36,545 bases of DNA from contig NZ_MCRI01000024.1 of assembly GCF_001720165.1 (NCBI RefSeq), positions 1-36,545 of the forward strand. Reading direction: 5' to 3'. Both the position numbers and the translations under genes were made by a program. This document shows positions 26,928-35,029 of this stretch, in pieces. The stretch is from Methylophaga muralis (lineage in GTDB: Bacteria > Pseudomonadota > Gammaproteobacteria > Nitrosococcales > Methylophagaceae). Position 1 is the first letter of the stretch, and each line of letters starts with the position of its first letter. The notes under the pieces are model-generated. The model was not told the DNA's origin. It did no database searches and worked only from the letters and a program-made list of their open reading frames with translations.

Positions 26928-27686
26928 TTAGTTATTCTCTTTATCGTGACATACCGGGCAAGCCGGATCTTGTTTTAACTTTATTTCCCGTATCTGCATT
27001 GATAAGGCATCGACTATCAGCAATCGACCATTAAGTGACGTGCCAATATTGGCAAGCAATTTGAGTGTTTCAATTGCCTGTATCGATCCCATCATGCCCA
27101 GCAATGGTGAGAGCACGCCACTCTCAGCACAACTCTGTTGAATATCACCGCCATTGTCGTCGTATAAACAACGATAACATGGTGCGTCAGCATATCGAGC
27201 ATCATATACCGAAATTTGTCCTTCCCAACGGATGGCAGCGGCTGAAACCAGCGGTGTTCTGGTTTTTTTACTGACCCGGTTGAGCAGAAACCGGCTACTG
27301 AAATTGTCGGTGCAATCCACTATGACATCTGCCAGAACAGCCTGCTCAGTCAACTCCAGTTCACCTAACCGATGATCGATTGTCTCAACCTTAATGGTGT
27401 CGTTCAAACTTTCTAAAGTGGCTGCAGCGGAACTGGTTTTGGTGTTTCCAACGGATGTTTGTCTATGCACAATCTGCCGCTGCAGATTGGTCAGCTCAAC
27501 TATATCGTCATCTACCAGCACCAGATGGCCAACGCCTGCAGCGGCGAGATACAAAGCTACTGGCGATCCCAAGCCACCCAGACCTATTACCAGTACACGA
27601 CTTTCCAACACCCGTTGTTGACCGGTGATATCAAAGTCTGGCAAAAGAATATGGCGGCTGTAACGCAGCAATTGATCATCATTCAT
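26928..27686 (-). CDS. moeB: MoeB/ThiF-type E1-like adenylyltransferase
   Basis: A 252-residue E1-like enzyme that adenylates the C-terminal Gly-Gly of a sulfur carrier (MoaD, ThiS or similar). Features: YSRHILLPDF start (9-18), ATP loop VIGLGGLGSPVALYLA (33-48), TNLQRQIVH (~66-74) with the Arg finger, DCTDNFSSRFLLN (~124-136) and two zinc CxxC pairs (CYRC, CPVC). There is no rhodanese domain, so it is MoeB-length, not MoeZ. No moaD or thiS lies nearby; the neighbouring JAMM protein suggests a sulfur-carrier role not necessarily tied to molybdopterin. Confidence 0.9.
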   Translation of the reverse strand: MNDDQLLRYSRHILLPDFDITGQQRVLESRVLVIGLGGLGSPVALYLAAAGVGHLVLVDDDIVELTNLQRQIVHRQTSVGNTKTSSAAATLESLNDTIKVETIDHRLGELELTEQAVLADVIVDCTDNFSSRFLLNRVSKKTRTPLVSAAAIRWEGQISVYDARYADAPCYRCLYDDNGGDIQQSCAESGVLSPLLGMMGSIQAIETLKLLANIGTSLNGRLLIVDALSMQIREIKLKQDPACPVCHDKENN

Positions 27687-27721
27687 ATGCAGTATGTTAC
27701 CTGAATTCGGGACTTGCCGAA

Positions 27722-28546
27722 CTAGTCGCGCTGACCGATCACAACACGATCTTGTTGCCCGTAATCTTGATAGGCCTGGATATTGGTAAAGCCGTTTTGC
27801 TGAAATATTGCCTGAACCTCTACAGATTGATCGTAGCCGTGTTCAACCATTAACCAGCCCTGAGAATTTAATATGTCTGCGGATTGGCGAACCAGTTGTT
27901 GGATATCCTGCAGACCATCCTCACCTGAGGCTAATGCTGTCAAAGGCTCAAATCGAAGATCGCCACTGGTTAAATGCGGATCATCCGCTCGGATGTAGGG
28001 TGGATTAGAAACGATCAGATCAAAGGATTCAGGCTGAAAAGCTTCCAACCACTGGGCACGAACAAAATGCACCTCCAACTGATTCTTTTCAGCATTGTGT
28101 TTTGCCATGGTCAACGCTTCAGCCGAATAATCTGTTGCCAGCATCCAAATATCTTTGCATTCGGCTTTAATCGCTAAGGCAATCGCCCCACTACCGGTTC
28201 CAAGATCAGCGACGCGCATTCCTGGTTGGATTTTTTCCAGCGCCAATGACACCAGTAACTCGGTATCAGGACGTGGAATTAACGTATGTTGATTCACTTG
28301 AAGATCCAAAGACCAAAAGCCGCGGGTACCCGTTAAATAGGCAACAGGTATTCCTTGCTGACGTTGTTCGATCAGTGAAACAAAAAGTTGCTGTTGCTCA
28401 GTAGACAGCGTTTTTTCCGGAGAAGTGATTAAAGCGAGCGGCTGACAATCCAGCACATGGCATAAAAGGGTTTCACTATCAGCGCGTAGCGATGGGCTGG
28501 CAATCAGTTGTATTCTGGCCCATTGCAACGCTTCAAAAATAGTCAT
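27722..28546 (-). CDS. prmC: Peptide chain release factor N5-glutamine methyltransferase
   Basis: The 274-residue PrmC (HemK) methylates the Gln of the GGQ motif in release factors RF1 and RF2. It has an N-terminal helical domain with GIPVAYLTGTRGFWSL (~85-100), IPRPDTELL (~110), the SAM loop VADLGTGSGAIALA (~133-146) and the catalytic NPPYIRADD (~205). It sits upstream of moeB with a 35-bp gap. prfA is often next to prmC in gammaproteobacteria but is not here; a membrane-tethered response regulator gene precedes it instead. Confidence 0.96.
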   Translation of the reverse strand: MTIFEALQWARIQLIASPSLRADSETLLCHVLDCQPLALITSPEKTLSTEQQQLFVSLIEQRQQGIPVAYLTGTRGFWSLDLQVNQHTLIPRPDTELLVSLALEKIQPGMRVADLGTGSGAIALAIKAECKDIWMLATDYSAEALTMAKHNAEKNQLEVHFVRAQWLEAFQPESFDLIVSNPPYIRADDPHLTSGDLRFEPLTALASGEDGLQDIQQLVRQSADILNSQGWLMVEHGYDQSVEVQAIFQQNGFTNIQAYQDYGQQDRVVIGQRD

Positions 28547-28578
28547 ACCTAGGCTAAGCCGTCTTCAGCATAGACAGA

Positions 28579-29625
28579 TCAAAATAAATTGATTTGTAAC
28601 AGCGCAAATATTCCTGCTGCCAGAGCCACCATCAATAATGCCCCTGTCATCCGTTGACGTTTAACCAGTTGAGCCTGCATCAGTTGCAGTTGCGCCAATT
28701 CTTCGTGAAGCGTTTCCATCATTGGCGTTTCGGTATTGGAAAGCGAGGTAAGTTGCTCAGTAATTAATGCCTCTATTTGCGGCTGTAAGGCCGACATCAA
28801 TTGTTGCTGAATAAGCTGTTGCTGATCAGATAACCATTGCGCGGTTTGTGATGATACTTGTTGTTGCCAGTGATTGGACTGATTCAGGTTTTGCATCGCC
28901 GTTTCAGCGGCATCGGCAGCTTTTTCGGATAATACCGTCTGCATTTGTGCCGCTTGGGTTGCTAGTTGTTGCTCAACCTTGTGTTGAATACCTGCAGTGA
29001 GTTGTTCTGTTAACTGTGTGGAAAGTTGTTCTGCCAGCCCATTAAGTCTTTCATCCATCAAATGCCGACTGATATTTTCGGCAATGCGCTGACTTATTTT
29101 TTCTGCTGAGTGCTGCGATTGTTGCAACCACGATGGTAATAACTGTTGCTCTACTTCGGCGATGACTTCATCAAGGCTTGGTGCTGGAAGTGTTTCACTA
29201 AACGAAGATAATTCTTCTGCTGGTTGGATTATCTCTAATGCAGCTTCTACAGGAGAAATCAGATCATTAAGAATGCTTTGTAACTGCTGGGCTTCTGGTG
29301 GTTTGGACAATAAGGCCAATACACCGCTTTCATGCGCTGACAGCTTATCGGCTTCACTGTCGTTACTGGTGCACAGAACAACCGGAATAGATTGCCAACG
29401 TGAATCATTTTTAATCTGACGAGTGGCCGTGAGCCCATCCATACCCGGCATCATTAAATCCATAAAGATGATTAGCGGCAGTTGGTCAGTGTTATGCAAC
29501 CATGCCAATGCCTCATCGGCGCTGCCTTGCTCCACAACCTCAAATCCGGAGGATTGCAACAATTTGCATAACATCATGCGGGCGACACGTGAATCATCAA
29601 TAACCAGTGCAAGTTTGTTTGTCAT
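28579..29625 (-). CDS. Response regulator with coiled-coil stalk and C-terminal membrane anchor
   Basis: A 348-residue protein. Residues 1-~122 are a complete receiver domain: acidic D10-D11, phospho-acceptor D56 in IFMDLMMPGMDG, T86 in VLCTSND and K108. Then comes a long Gln/Glu/Ala-rich segment (~150-320) predicted as coiled coil, and a single hydrophobic helix at the extreme C-terminus (MTGALLMVALAAGIFALLQI, ~325-345). There is no DNA-binding or enzymatic output domain. The order receiver, coiled coil, tail anchor would place the receiver in the cytoplasm on a membrane-bound stalk. Partner kinase unknown. It lies between DUF3301 and prmC in the same operon. Confidence 0.85.
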   Translation of the reverse strand: MTNKLALVIDDSRVARMMLCKLLQSSGFEVVEQGSADEALAWLHNTDQLPLIIFMDLMMPGMDGLTATRQIKNDSRWQSIPVVLCTSNDSEADKLSAHESGVLALLSKPPEAQQLQSILNDLISPVEAALEIIQPAEELSSFSETLPAPSLDEVIAEVEQQLLPSWLQQSQHSAEKISQRIAENISRHLMDERLNGLAEQLSTQLTEQLTAGIQHKVEQQLATQAAQMQTVLSEKAADAAETAMQNLNQSNHWQQQVSSQTAQWLSDQQQLIQQQLMSALQPQIEALITEQLTSLSNTETPMMETLHEELAQLQLMQAQLVKRQRMTGALLMVALAAGIFALLQINLF

Positions 29626-29644
29626 ACCCTCTTCCTTTGATGAC

Positions 29645-29956
29645 TTAACTGTAACGGTGCGGATCCAACTGGATCGACTTCACCCGTTTTCCCAACATGA
29701 CGACTTCACCACGATAACGCTGTTGCATATCACTGGCAAACTCAAAAAAATAAGTACGTTCAAATTGCATTCTGCCGTTTGCGCCCCGTTTCAGGCGGAT
29801 TTTTTGCCAGGCAACCGTATCATTGAGAAAACTAACTCCCATTGACTGGCAATATTGACTGGCTACCCGGCTGGCATGTTCCGCGACACCGCGACTGTCC
29901 CACCAAATCCAGCCAATTAACGCCAGAATTATTAACACAATGGTACTGTCATTCAT
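29645..29956 (-). CDS. DUF3301 family membrane protein
   Basis: A 103-residue protein with one N-terminal hydrophobic helix (TIVLIILALIGWIWWDSRG, ~5-23) followed by a small soluble domain with conserved-looking ASQYCQSMGVSFLNDTVAW, RTYFFEFASD and GEVVMLGKRV segments. This matches DUF3301, a small gammaproteobacterial family of unknown role. It overlaps the rsmE stop by 4 bp, so the two are probably translated together. Confidence 0.85.
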   Translation of the reverse strand: MNDSTIVLIILALIGWIWWDSRGVAEHASRVASQYCQSMGVSFLNDTVAWQKIRLKRGANGRMQFERTYFFEFASDMQQRYRGEVVMLGKRVKSIQLDPHRYS

Positions 29957-30681
29957 CCGATATCTCCCCAGCCAGCTTGCACCATGGCTAATGCCGCTGC
30001 AGAAGCGGTTTCAGTTCTTAATATTCTGGGCCCCAGACTGATACCGGTAAATCCGCCATCAATTGCCCGTTGAACCTCCGCATCACTTAAGCCCCCTTCA
30101 GGGCCAATCAATAAAGCAATCTGGCTGGCTTTTTTCACGCTGGAAAATCCCTGAACAGCTTCAGGGTCCAGCACCAATTTGCAGTCATCATTGACCTCAG
30201 CCAAAGCCGTATCCAAAGTGGTGATCGGCAATAATTCAGGCAGAAAACTGCGGCCACTCTGCTCACAAGCGCTTACAACCACACCTTGCCAGTGATTTAA
30301 TCTTTTCTCAGCACGATCTCCGGACAACTGCACATTACAGCGCTCGGTAATGACCGGCATGATACGTTTTACGCCAAGCTCAACGGCTTTTTGTATGGCG
30401 TAATCCATACGTTCGCCACGTGATATACCCTGCATTAACAGAATATCCAATGGTGATTCGTTATCTATGTTGATTTGTTGCTGCAAGGTGACGGTTGCCT
30501 GACGTTTATCGACTTGTTCCAGCTGAGCCTGATATTCCAGACCTTGACCGTCGAACAAGGTCAAAAACGCACCGGACTTCATGCGAAGTACCTGCACGGC
30601 ATGTCGAAACACTTCTTCTGGTAACACCATGGGTGATGCACTGGGCGCCAAAGTCGCGCAATAAAACCTGGGAACACGCAT
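29953..30681 (-). CDS. rsmE: 16S rRNA (uracil1498-N3)-methyltransferase
   Basis: The 242-residue SPOUT-class methyltransferase RsmE. An N-terminal PUA-like domain (MRVPRFYCA start, FRHAVQVLRMKSG at ~25-37) is followed by a knotted SAM-binding domain with MQGISRGERMDYAIQKAVELG (~83-103), LLIGPEGGLSDAEV (~190-203) and the C-terminal knot LGPRILRTETA. It methylates U1498 of 16S rRNA in the decoding region. First gene of the minus-strand operon that reaches pmbA; divergent from the inositol phosphatase-family gene across 95 bp. Confidence 0.96.
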   Translation of the reverse strand: MRVPRFYCATLAPSASPMVLPEEVFRHAVQVLRMKSGAFLTLFDGQGLEYQAQLEQVDKRQATVTLQQQINIDNESPLDILLMQGISRGERMDYAIQKAVELGVKRIMPVITERCNVQLSGDRAEKRLNHWQGVVVSACEQSGRSFLPELLPITTLDTALAEVNDDCKLVLDPEAVQGFSSVKKASQIALLIGPEGGLSDAEVQRAIDGGFTGISLGPRILRTETASAAALAMVQAGWGDIG

Positions 30682-30759
30682 AAAATAGCTTCAACTGACA
30701 AAATGAATCAGCAGTTTACAGACTGCACCGCAGAGTTTGAATAATATTGCGTAAATGGC

Positions 30760-30768
30760 TGATATACT
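30760..30768 (+). promoter_or_regulatory. Extended -10 promoter (TGATATACT) just before the inositol-phosphatase-family gene
   Basis: TGATATACT has the TG-N extension and a TATACT -10 box (30763-30768). Transcription would start about 7 nt downstream (~30775), only 2 nt before the ATG at 30777. No ribosome-binding site lies between, so the mRNA may be leaderless or nearly so. Confidence 0.5.
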
Positions 30769-30776
30769 TTTTTACC

Positions 30777-31577
30777 ATGGATACCGAGCTCGCCAAACTG
30801 CAACAATGCCTGACTGACACTGTTCAGTTGCATTTAATGCCATTATTCAAAACTGTCAGTCGTCAATATAAGCACGATGGCAGTATCGTCACCGTCGCAG
30901 ACAAACTGATGCAACAAAACATCACTGAGGTGTTAAAGCGAGATTTTCCGGACATAAAACTGCTTGGCGAAGAGATGTCCGCAGATGAACAAGCGGAATT
31001 ACTTGCCAGTAACGACTCCTTATGGTGTTTGGATCCGATTGATGGCACCAGTAATTTTGCCTCCGGCATGCCTTTCTTTTCCATCTCCCTCGCCTTAATT
31101 GAAAATGGTGAAGTCACCCTTGGACTGGTTTACGACCCGGTGATGAAAGAATGTTTTGCAGCCAAAAAAGGCGCGGGAGCCTGGCTTAATGGCCAACCAT
31201 TAAAAGCCGAAATCTCCGGTCTTGCGCTGAGCCAGACTCTGGCAATCATTGATTTCAAGCGTTTACCAAAAACGCTCGCCCAAAGACTGGTTGACGAAAA
31301 ACCTTATGGCTCACAACGCAGTTTGGGCTCAATCGCCCTCGAACTTTGCTGGCTTGCTGCAGGACGAGCGCAACTGTATCTGCATGGTCGGCAACAAATG
31401 TGGGATTACGCTGCGGCGCAGCTTATTGTTAAAGAAGCAGGTGCTTTTGCCTGTACCTTAGATAATGAAGTGGTCTTCAGTCGCAGTTTAAGCCCACGCT
31501 CAACCTGTGCCGCCAGCGATGAAAACCTGTTTGCCGCCTGGCGTGATTATTTGCACGTTCCGCGTTGCGATGGTTGA
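30777..31577 (+). CDS. Inositol monophosphatase family phosphatase
   Basis: A 266-residue Mg-dependent phosphatase with the family metal sites: LLGEEMS (~62-68, Glu), WCLDPIDGTSNFASG (~83-97, Asp-Asp) and QMWDYAAAQLIVKEAG (~205-220, Asp). Members hydrolyse inositol-1-phosphate, 3'-phosphoadenosine 5'-phosphate (CysQ) or other small phosphates; the substrate here is not decided, and SuhB or CysQ identity is not claimed. ATG 30777 is preferred to the TTG at 30747, which lies in the promoter-like sequence. The last 8 bp overlap pgeF. Confidence 0.9.
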   Translation: MDTELAKLQQCLTDTVQLHLMPLFKTVSRQYKHDGSIVTVADKLMQQNITEVLKRDFPDIKLLGEEMSADEQAELLASNDSLWCLDPIDGTSNFASGMPFFSISLALIENGEVTLGLVYDPVMKECFAAKKGAGAWLNGQPLKAEISGLALSQTLAIIDFKRLPKTLAQRLVDEKPYGSQRSLGSIALELCWLAAGRAQLYLHGRQQMWDYAAAQLIVKEAGAFACTLDNEVVFSRSLSPRSTCAASDENLFAAWRDYLHVPRCDG

Positions 31578-32310
31578 AACATTTCTAACCGTAAATTGGC
31601 CGGCTCCCAAACACATTAAAGCGTTAACTACGACGCGAAACGGTGGCCACAGCATAGCGCCATATGAATCGCTTAATTTAGGTGATCATGTTGGCGATAA
31701 TCCAGATTATGTGACCGCCAATCGGCAAAGATTAATTGAAACTGCTTTGCTGCCTAATGAACCGTTATGGCTAAAGCAAACTCACAGCACGGATGTTATC
31801 CATTCCAGTCAATGGCAACACGATATTGAAGCCGATGCCATTGTCAGTGATTCAACCAACAAAGTTTGTGCGGTGATGACGGCAGATTGTCTGCCGTTAT
31901 TAATAACCGATAAGTCGGGGACTCAGGTGGCTGCAATCCACGCAGGCTGGCGTGGCCTGCAAGCTGGAATTATTGAAAACACGATAGCTAAATTTCCCCA
32001 TTCCCGTTCAGAGCTTCTCGCCTGGCTGGGACCGGCCATAGGGCCACAAGCTTTCGAAGTTGGCCCGGAAGTAAAAGCCGCATTCGTCGCGGTAGATCCT
32101 GCAGCTGAGTCCGCTTTTATAAAAGCACATTCAGATCGTTATTTAGCCGATATCTATCAGCTGGCCAGACAACACCTTAATGCGCAGGGTGTAACTGCAA
32201 TTTATGGTGGTGACTATTGCACCTTTAACGAAACACAACGTTTTTTCTCATATCGGCGTGATGGTGTTACCGGTCGAATGGCAACACTAATATGGATTGA
32301 GGCCGAATAA
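31570..32310 (+). CDS. pgeF: PgeF peptidoglycan editing factor (YfiH/polyphenol oxidase family)
   Basis: A 246-residue protein with the zinc/copper-site motifs of the YfiH/LACC1 family: LKQTHSTDV (His, ~69-77), TADCLPLLI (Cys, ~104-112), AIHAGWRGLQAG (His, ~122-133) and the C-terminal CTFNETQRFFSYRRDG (~214-229). PgeF removes misincorporated amino acids from peptidoglycan precursors; older annotations call it laccase. Its start lies inside the end of the phosphatase gene. The preceding 21 codons of the longer frame are therefore excluded. Confidence 0.94.
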   Translation: MVETFLTVNWPAPKHIKALTTTRNGGHSIAPYESLNLGDHVGDNPDYVTANRQRLIETALLPNEPLWLKQTHSTDVIHSSQWQHDIEADAIVSDSTNKVCAVMTADCLPLLITDKSGTQVAAIHAGWRGLQAGIIENTIAKFPHSRSELLAWLGPAIGPQAFEVGPEVKAAFVAVDPAAESAFIKAHSDRYLADIYQLARQHLNAQGVTAIYGGDYCTFNETQRFFSYRRDGVTGRMATLIWIEAE

Positions 32311-32348
32311 GGTATGATTTGCGCATTCTTTTTCTCTTTCAGGTGCAT

Positions 32349-33155
32349 ATGGACTTATTAATCTGGATTATTATTTTCAGCATTCTTGGTGGTCTTCTCA
32401 GCGTAATTATTGCCTCAAGTTTTCTGTTACTGCCCACTCATACCCGTCAACATGCGGTTCCGCATCTGGTGAGTTTTGCTATTGGGGCATTACTTGGCGC
32501 GTCGTTATTAGGTCTGCTGCCGCATGCTATTGAACATGAATATGTCGTTGATCCACATATCATCGGTCTGACGCTATTAATTGGTTTACTAAGTTTTTTC
32601 TTATTAGAAAAAATGGTGTTATGGCGGCACTGTCACAGCCATCATGGTCATGAACACATCCCTGAACTGGGTGAAGATCATCATAACCACCATCATGAAC
32701 AACCGAAGAAAACTGCAGGCGCATTAATCTTAATTGGCGATGGTATTCATAACTTTGTCGATGGTGTATTGATTGCTGCGGCATTTTTAACCGATGTACA
32801 TCTGGGGATTGTCACCGCGCTGGCGATTGCGGCACATGAGATCCCGCAGGAGTTGGGTGACTTTGTGATCCTGCTGCACAGTGGCTACTCACGTCGCAAA
32901 GCTCTGTATTTCAATATGCTTTCCAGTTTGGCAACGGTGGTGGGTGCCGTTTTAGGTTATTTCCTGTTAGCCGATATGCAGCATATTCTGCCGTATATTC
33001 TGGTCGTTGCCGCTTCTAGCTTTATTTATATTGCGGTCGCTGATTTGATTCCGGGTCTACAAAGCAAAGTAAAACCTTCTGAGACCTTACAACAAACCTC
33101 GCTAATCGCTGCTGGTGTGATATTTATTTATCTGGCGCATAGCACACTGCATTAA
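32349..33155 (+). CDS. ZIP family metal (zinc) transporter
   Basis: A 268-residue membrane protein of the ZIP family with about seven to eight helices. Helices IV and V hold the metal pathway: GDGIHNFVDGVLIAAAF (~132-148) and AAHEIPQELGDFVIL (~165-179). A His-rich cytoplasmic-type loop lies before them (~96-122, more than ten His). ZIP proteins import zinc, iron or manganese down their gradient. ATG 32349 follows AGGT; the longer TTG-started frame is not supported. It is 38 bp after pgeF and 6 bp before waaF. Confidence 0.94.
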   Translation: MDLLIWIIIFSILGGLLSVIIASSFLLLPTHTRQHAVPHLVSFAIGALLGASLLGLLPHAIEHEYVVDPHIIGLTLLIGLLSFFLLEKMVLWRHCHSHHGHEHIPELGEDHHNHHHEQPKKTAGALILIGDGIHNFVDGVLIAAAFLTDVHLGIVTALAIAAHEIPQELGDFVILLHSGYSRRKALYFNMLSSLATVVGAVLGYFLLADMQHILPYILVVAASSFIYIAVADLIPGLQSKVKPSETLQQTSLIAAGVIFIYLAHSTLH

Positions 33156-33161
33156 TCACGG

Positions 33162-34172
33162 ATGCCAGCAAAACATGACATCTTAATCATCGGCCCTTCC
33201 TGGGTCGGTGATATGGTGATGGCACAGTCGTTATTCGCCGCGCTGAAACAACGTTATCCACACGCCAATATTGATGTGCTGGCACCGGAATGGACCCGAC
33301 CGTTATTGGCTCGAATGCCTGAAGTTCGTGAAGCCATTAGCATGCCGATAACCCATGGTGTGTTTGGCTGGAAACAACGGCGGCAGATTGGTTTGAGTTT
33401 AAGACATAAAAACTATGACCAATCTATCGTGCTGCCAAACTCCTGGAAATCAGCACTGATCCCGTGGTTTGCCAACATCCCTATCCGAACTGGCTGGTTA
33501 GGTGAGTTGCGTTATGGTCTGCTGAATGACCCTCGCAAACTCAATAAGAGAGCGTTGCCATTAATGGTACAGCGGTTTGTTGCATTAGCGCATCCTGCCA
33601 CTCAAGCACATATTGCACCGGAATATCTGCCACCGAAAATGATTGCCGAAGCGGTTTCAAATGAATTAAATCCAATCAAAAAAGCTGACCAAAAACGGTT
33701 AGTTCTGTGTCCCGGCGCAGAATTTGGTCCTGCAAAACAATGGCCTGCCACTCACTATGCCGCGCTAGGCGAAGAGCTTACTCAGCAGGGCTGGCAGGTG
33801 TTAATTATGGGTTCCAAAGCCGATGCGGCCGTCGGCGAACAAATTGTCTCAGGCATTACCGACAAACAAAATGTCATCAATCTGTGTGGTAAAACTCAAC
33901 TCGGTGAAGCCATTGATTTGATTGCCACAGCCGATCAGGTGGTCAGTAATGACTCAGGATTAATGCATATTGCTGCTGCGCTTAATAGACCATTAGTAGC
34001 GATTTATGGTCCCACGTCTCCCGCATTTACGCCGCCGCTCTCTGATAATGCCCGTCTGGTACAGATTCCCATTGAATGCAGTCCTTGTTTCAAGAGGACC
34101 TGTCCATTGGGACATCACAAATGTATGCAAGATCTTTCATCTGCTAGAATTGCTGAAACATTTCTGTCATAA
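33162..34172 (+). CDS. waaF: ADP-heptose:LPS heptosyltransferase II
   Basis: A 336-residue GT9 family enzyme. The N-terminus IIGPSWVGDMVMAQSLF (9-25) is the typical WaaF signature; further marks are CPGAEFGPAKQWPATHYA (~179-196), VSNDSGLMHIAAALNRPLVAIYGPTSP (~263-289) in the ADP-heptose-binding region, and a Cys-rich C-terminus (CSPCFKRTCPLGHHKCM, ~304-320). It adds the second heptose to the LPS inner core. It is adjacent to the InaA-like kinase gene, consistent with LPS core assembly. Confidence 0.95.
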   Translation: MPAKHDILIIGPSWVGDMVMAQSLFAALKQRYPHANIDVLAPEWTRPLLARMPEVREAISMPITHGVFGWKQRRQIGLSLRHKNYDQSIVLPNSWKSALIPWFANIPIRTGWLGELRYGLLNDPRKLNKRALPLMVQRFVALAHPATQAHIAPEYLPPKMIAEAVSNELNPIKKADQKRLVLCPGAEFGPAKQWPATHYAALGEELTQQGWQVLIMGSKADAAVGEQIVSGITDKQNVINLCGKTQLGEAIDLIATADQVVSNDSGLMHIAAALNRPLVAIYGPTSPAFTPPLSDNARLVQIPIECSPCFKRTCPLGHHKCMQDLSSARIAETFLS

Positions 34173-34197
34173 AATGACTTTCCGGTAGTTCAATGTA

Positions 34198-34944
34198 ATG
34201 AAAAAACCAGCCTCTTTTGTAAACAATGCCTTCTGGTCAGACGATCCGGTGAGTAAGTTCGATCAGTTATGGGCATTACCGCACAACTGGTTTGATAAGC
34301 CCAATAAGGCAAGAGGCGGCTGGAGTGGTGTCACACAAAACAGCCTGCACAGTCTTCAGGGCGATATAAATGTATTTATCAAGCGTCAGCAGAACTATGT
34401 CAGCAGAACATTGCTACATCCTTTTTCCGGTGTTCCAACATTTGAAAAAGAACTGAACAATATACTGCTGTTGAAAAATATCGATATCCCCACCCTGGAA
34501 CCCATATTTTTTGGAAAACAGGCCGATAAAGCCATTCTTGTCACCAAAGCACTGGACGGCTACAGCTCACTGGACAATATTGATCCTGACTCCTTATCAG
34601 CGCGTGGAAAACGCAGCTTGCTGGCAAAACTTGCCCGCCTTACACGGAAAATGCACAAACTACATTACATGCACAACTGTTTTTATCCGAAACATATTTT
34701 TGTGAAATTGCGTGACAATGGTGAATGGTCAATCCGACTGATTGATCTGGAAAAACTGCGTTGGCGTTTTAGTGCCTATTTCGCTATGAAAAGAGATTTA
34801 TCAACCTTTAATCGTCATGCCGATAAGCGCTGGACAATAAAAGACCGCCTGTATTTTTTTAAAAACTACCGGCAAACAAACAGTCTCTCAGCTAGAGATA
34901 AGAGGTTGTGGCAACGTTTAACTAATAAAAGCCAGGGAGGCTAA
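34198..34944 (+). CDS. InaA/WaaP-like lipopolysaccharide core kinase family protein
   Basis: A 248-residue protein with an atypical protein-kinase fold. Visible parts are the N-lobe substitute NVFIKRQQNY (~58-67, putative ATP Lys), a catalytic-loop-like segment HYMHNCFYPKHIFVKL (~155-170) and the metal-binding Asp in IRLIDLEKLRW (~179-189). InaA/WaaP/KdkA relatives phosphorylate heptose or Kdo of LPS core, or glycolipids. The context after waaF supports an envelope role. Substrate not known. It begins 25 bp after waaF. Confidence 0.8.
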   Translation: MKKPASFVNNAFWSDDPVSKFDQLWALPHNWFDKPNKARGGWSGVTQNSLHSLQGDINVFIKRQQNYVSRTLLHPFSGVPTFEKELNNILLLKNIDIPTLEPIFFGKQADKAILVTKALDGYSSLDNIDPDSLSARGKRSLLAKLARLTRKMHKLHYMHNCFYPKHIFVKLRDNGEWSIRLIDLEKLRWRFSAYFAMKRDLSTFNRHADKRWTIKDRLYFFKNYRQTNSLSARDKRLWQRLTNKSQGG

Positions 34945-35029
34945 AGATAATGTCGACTATACCTAAGTATGCCTTTAATCTGATTGTATAATTCCATCTC
35001 TACGTTTGTAACTGAAAGAAATACCATTC

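Noticed and set aside
31507-31569. Longer N-terminus for PgeF
   Set aside because: The extra codons lie within the phosphatase gene and do not match the family; the ATG at 31570 gives the usual length.
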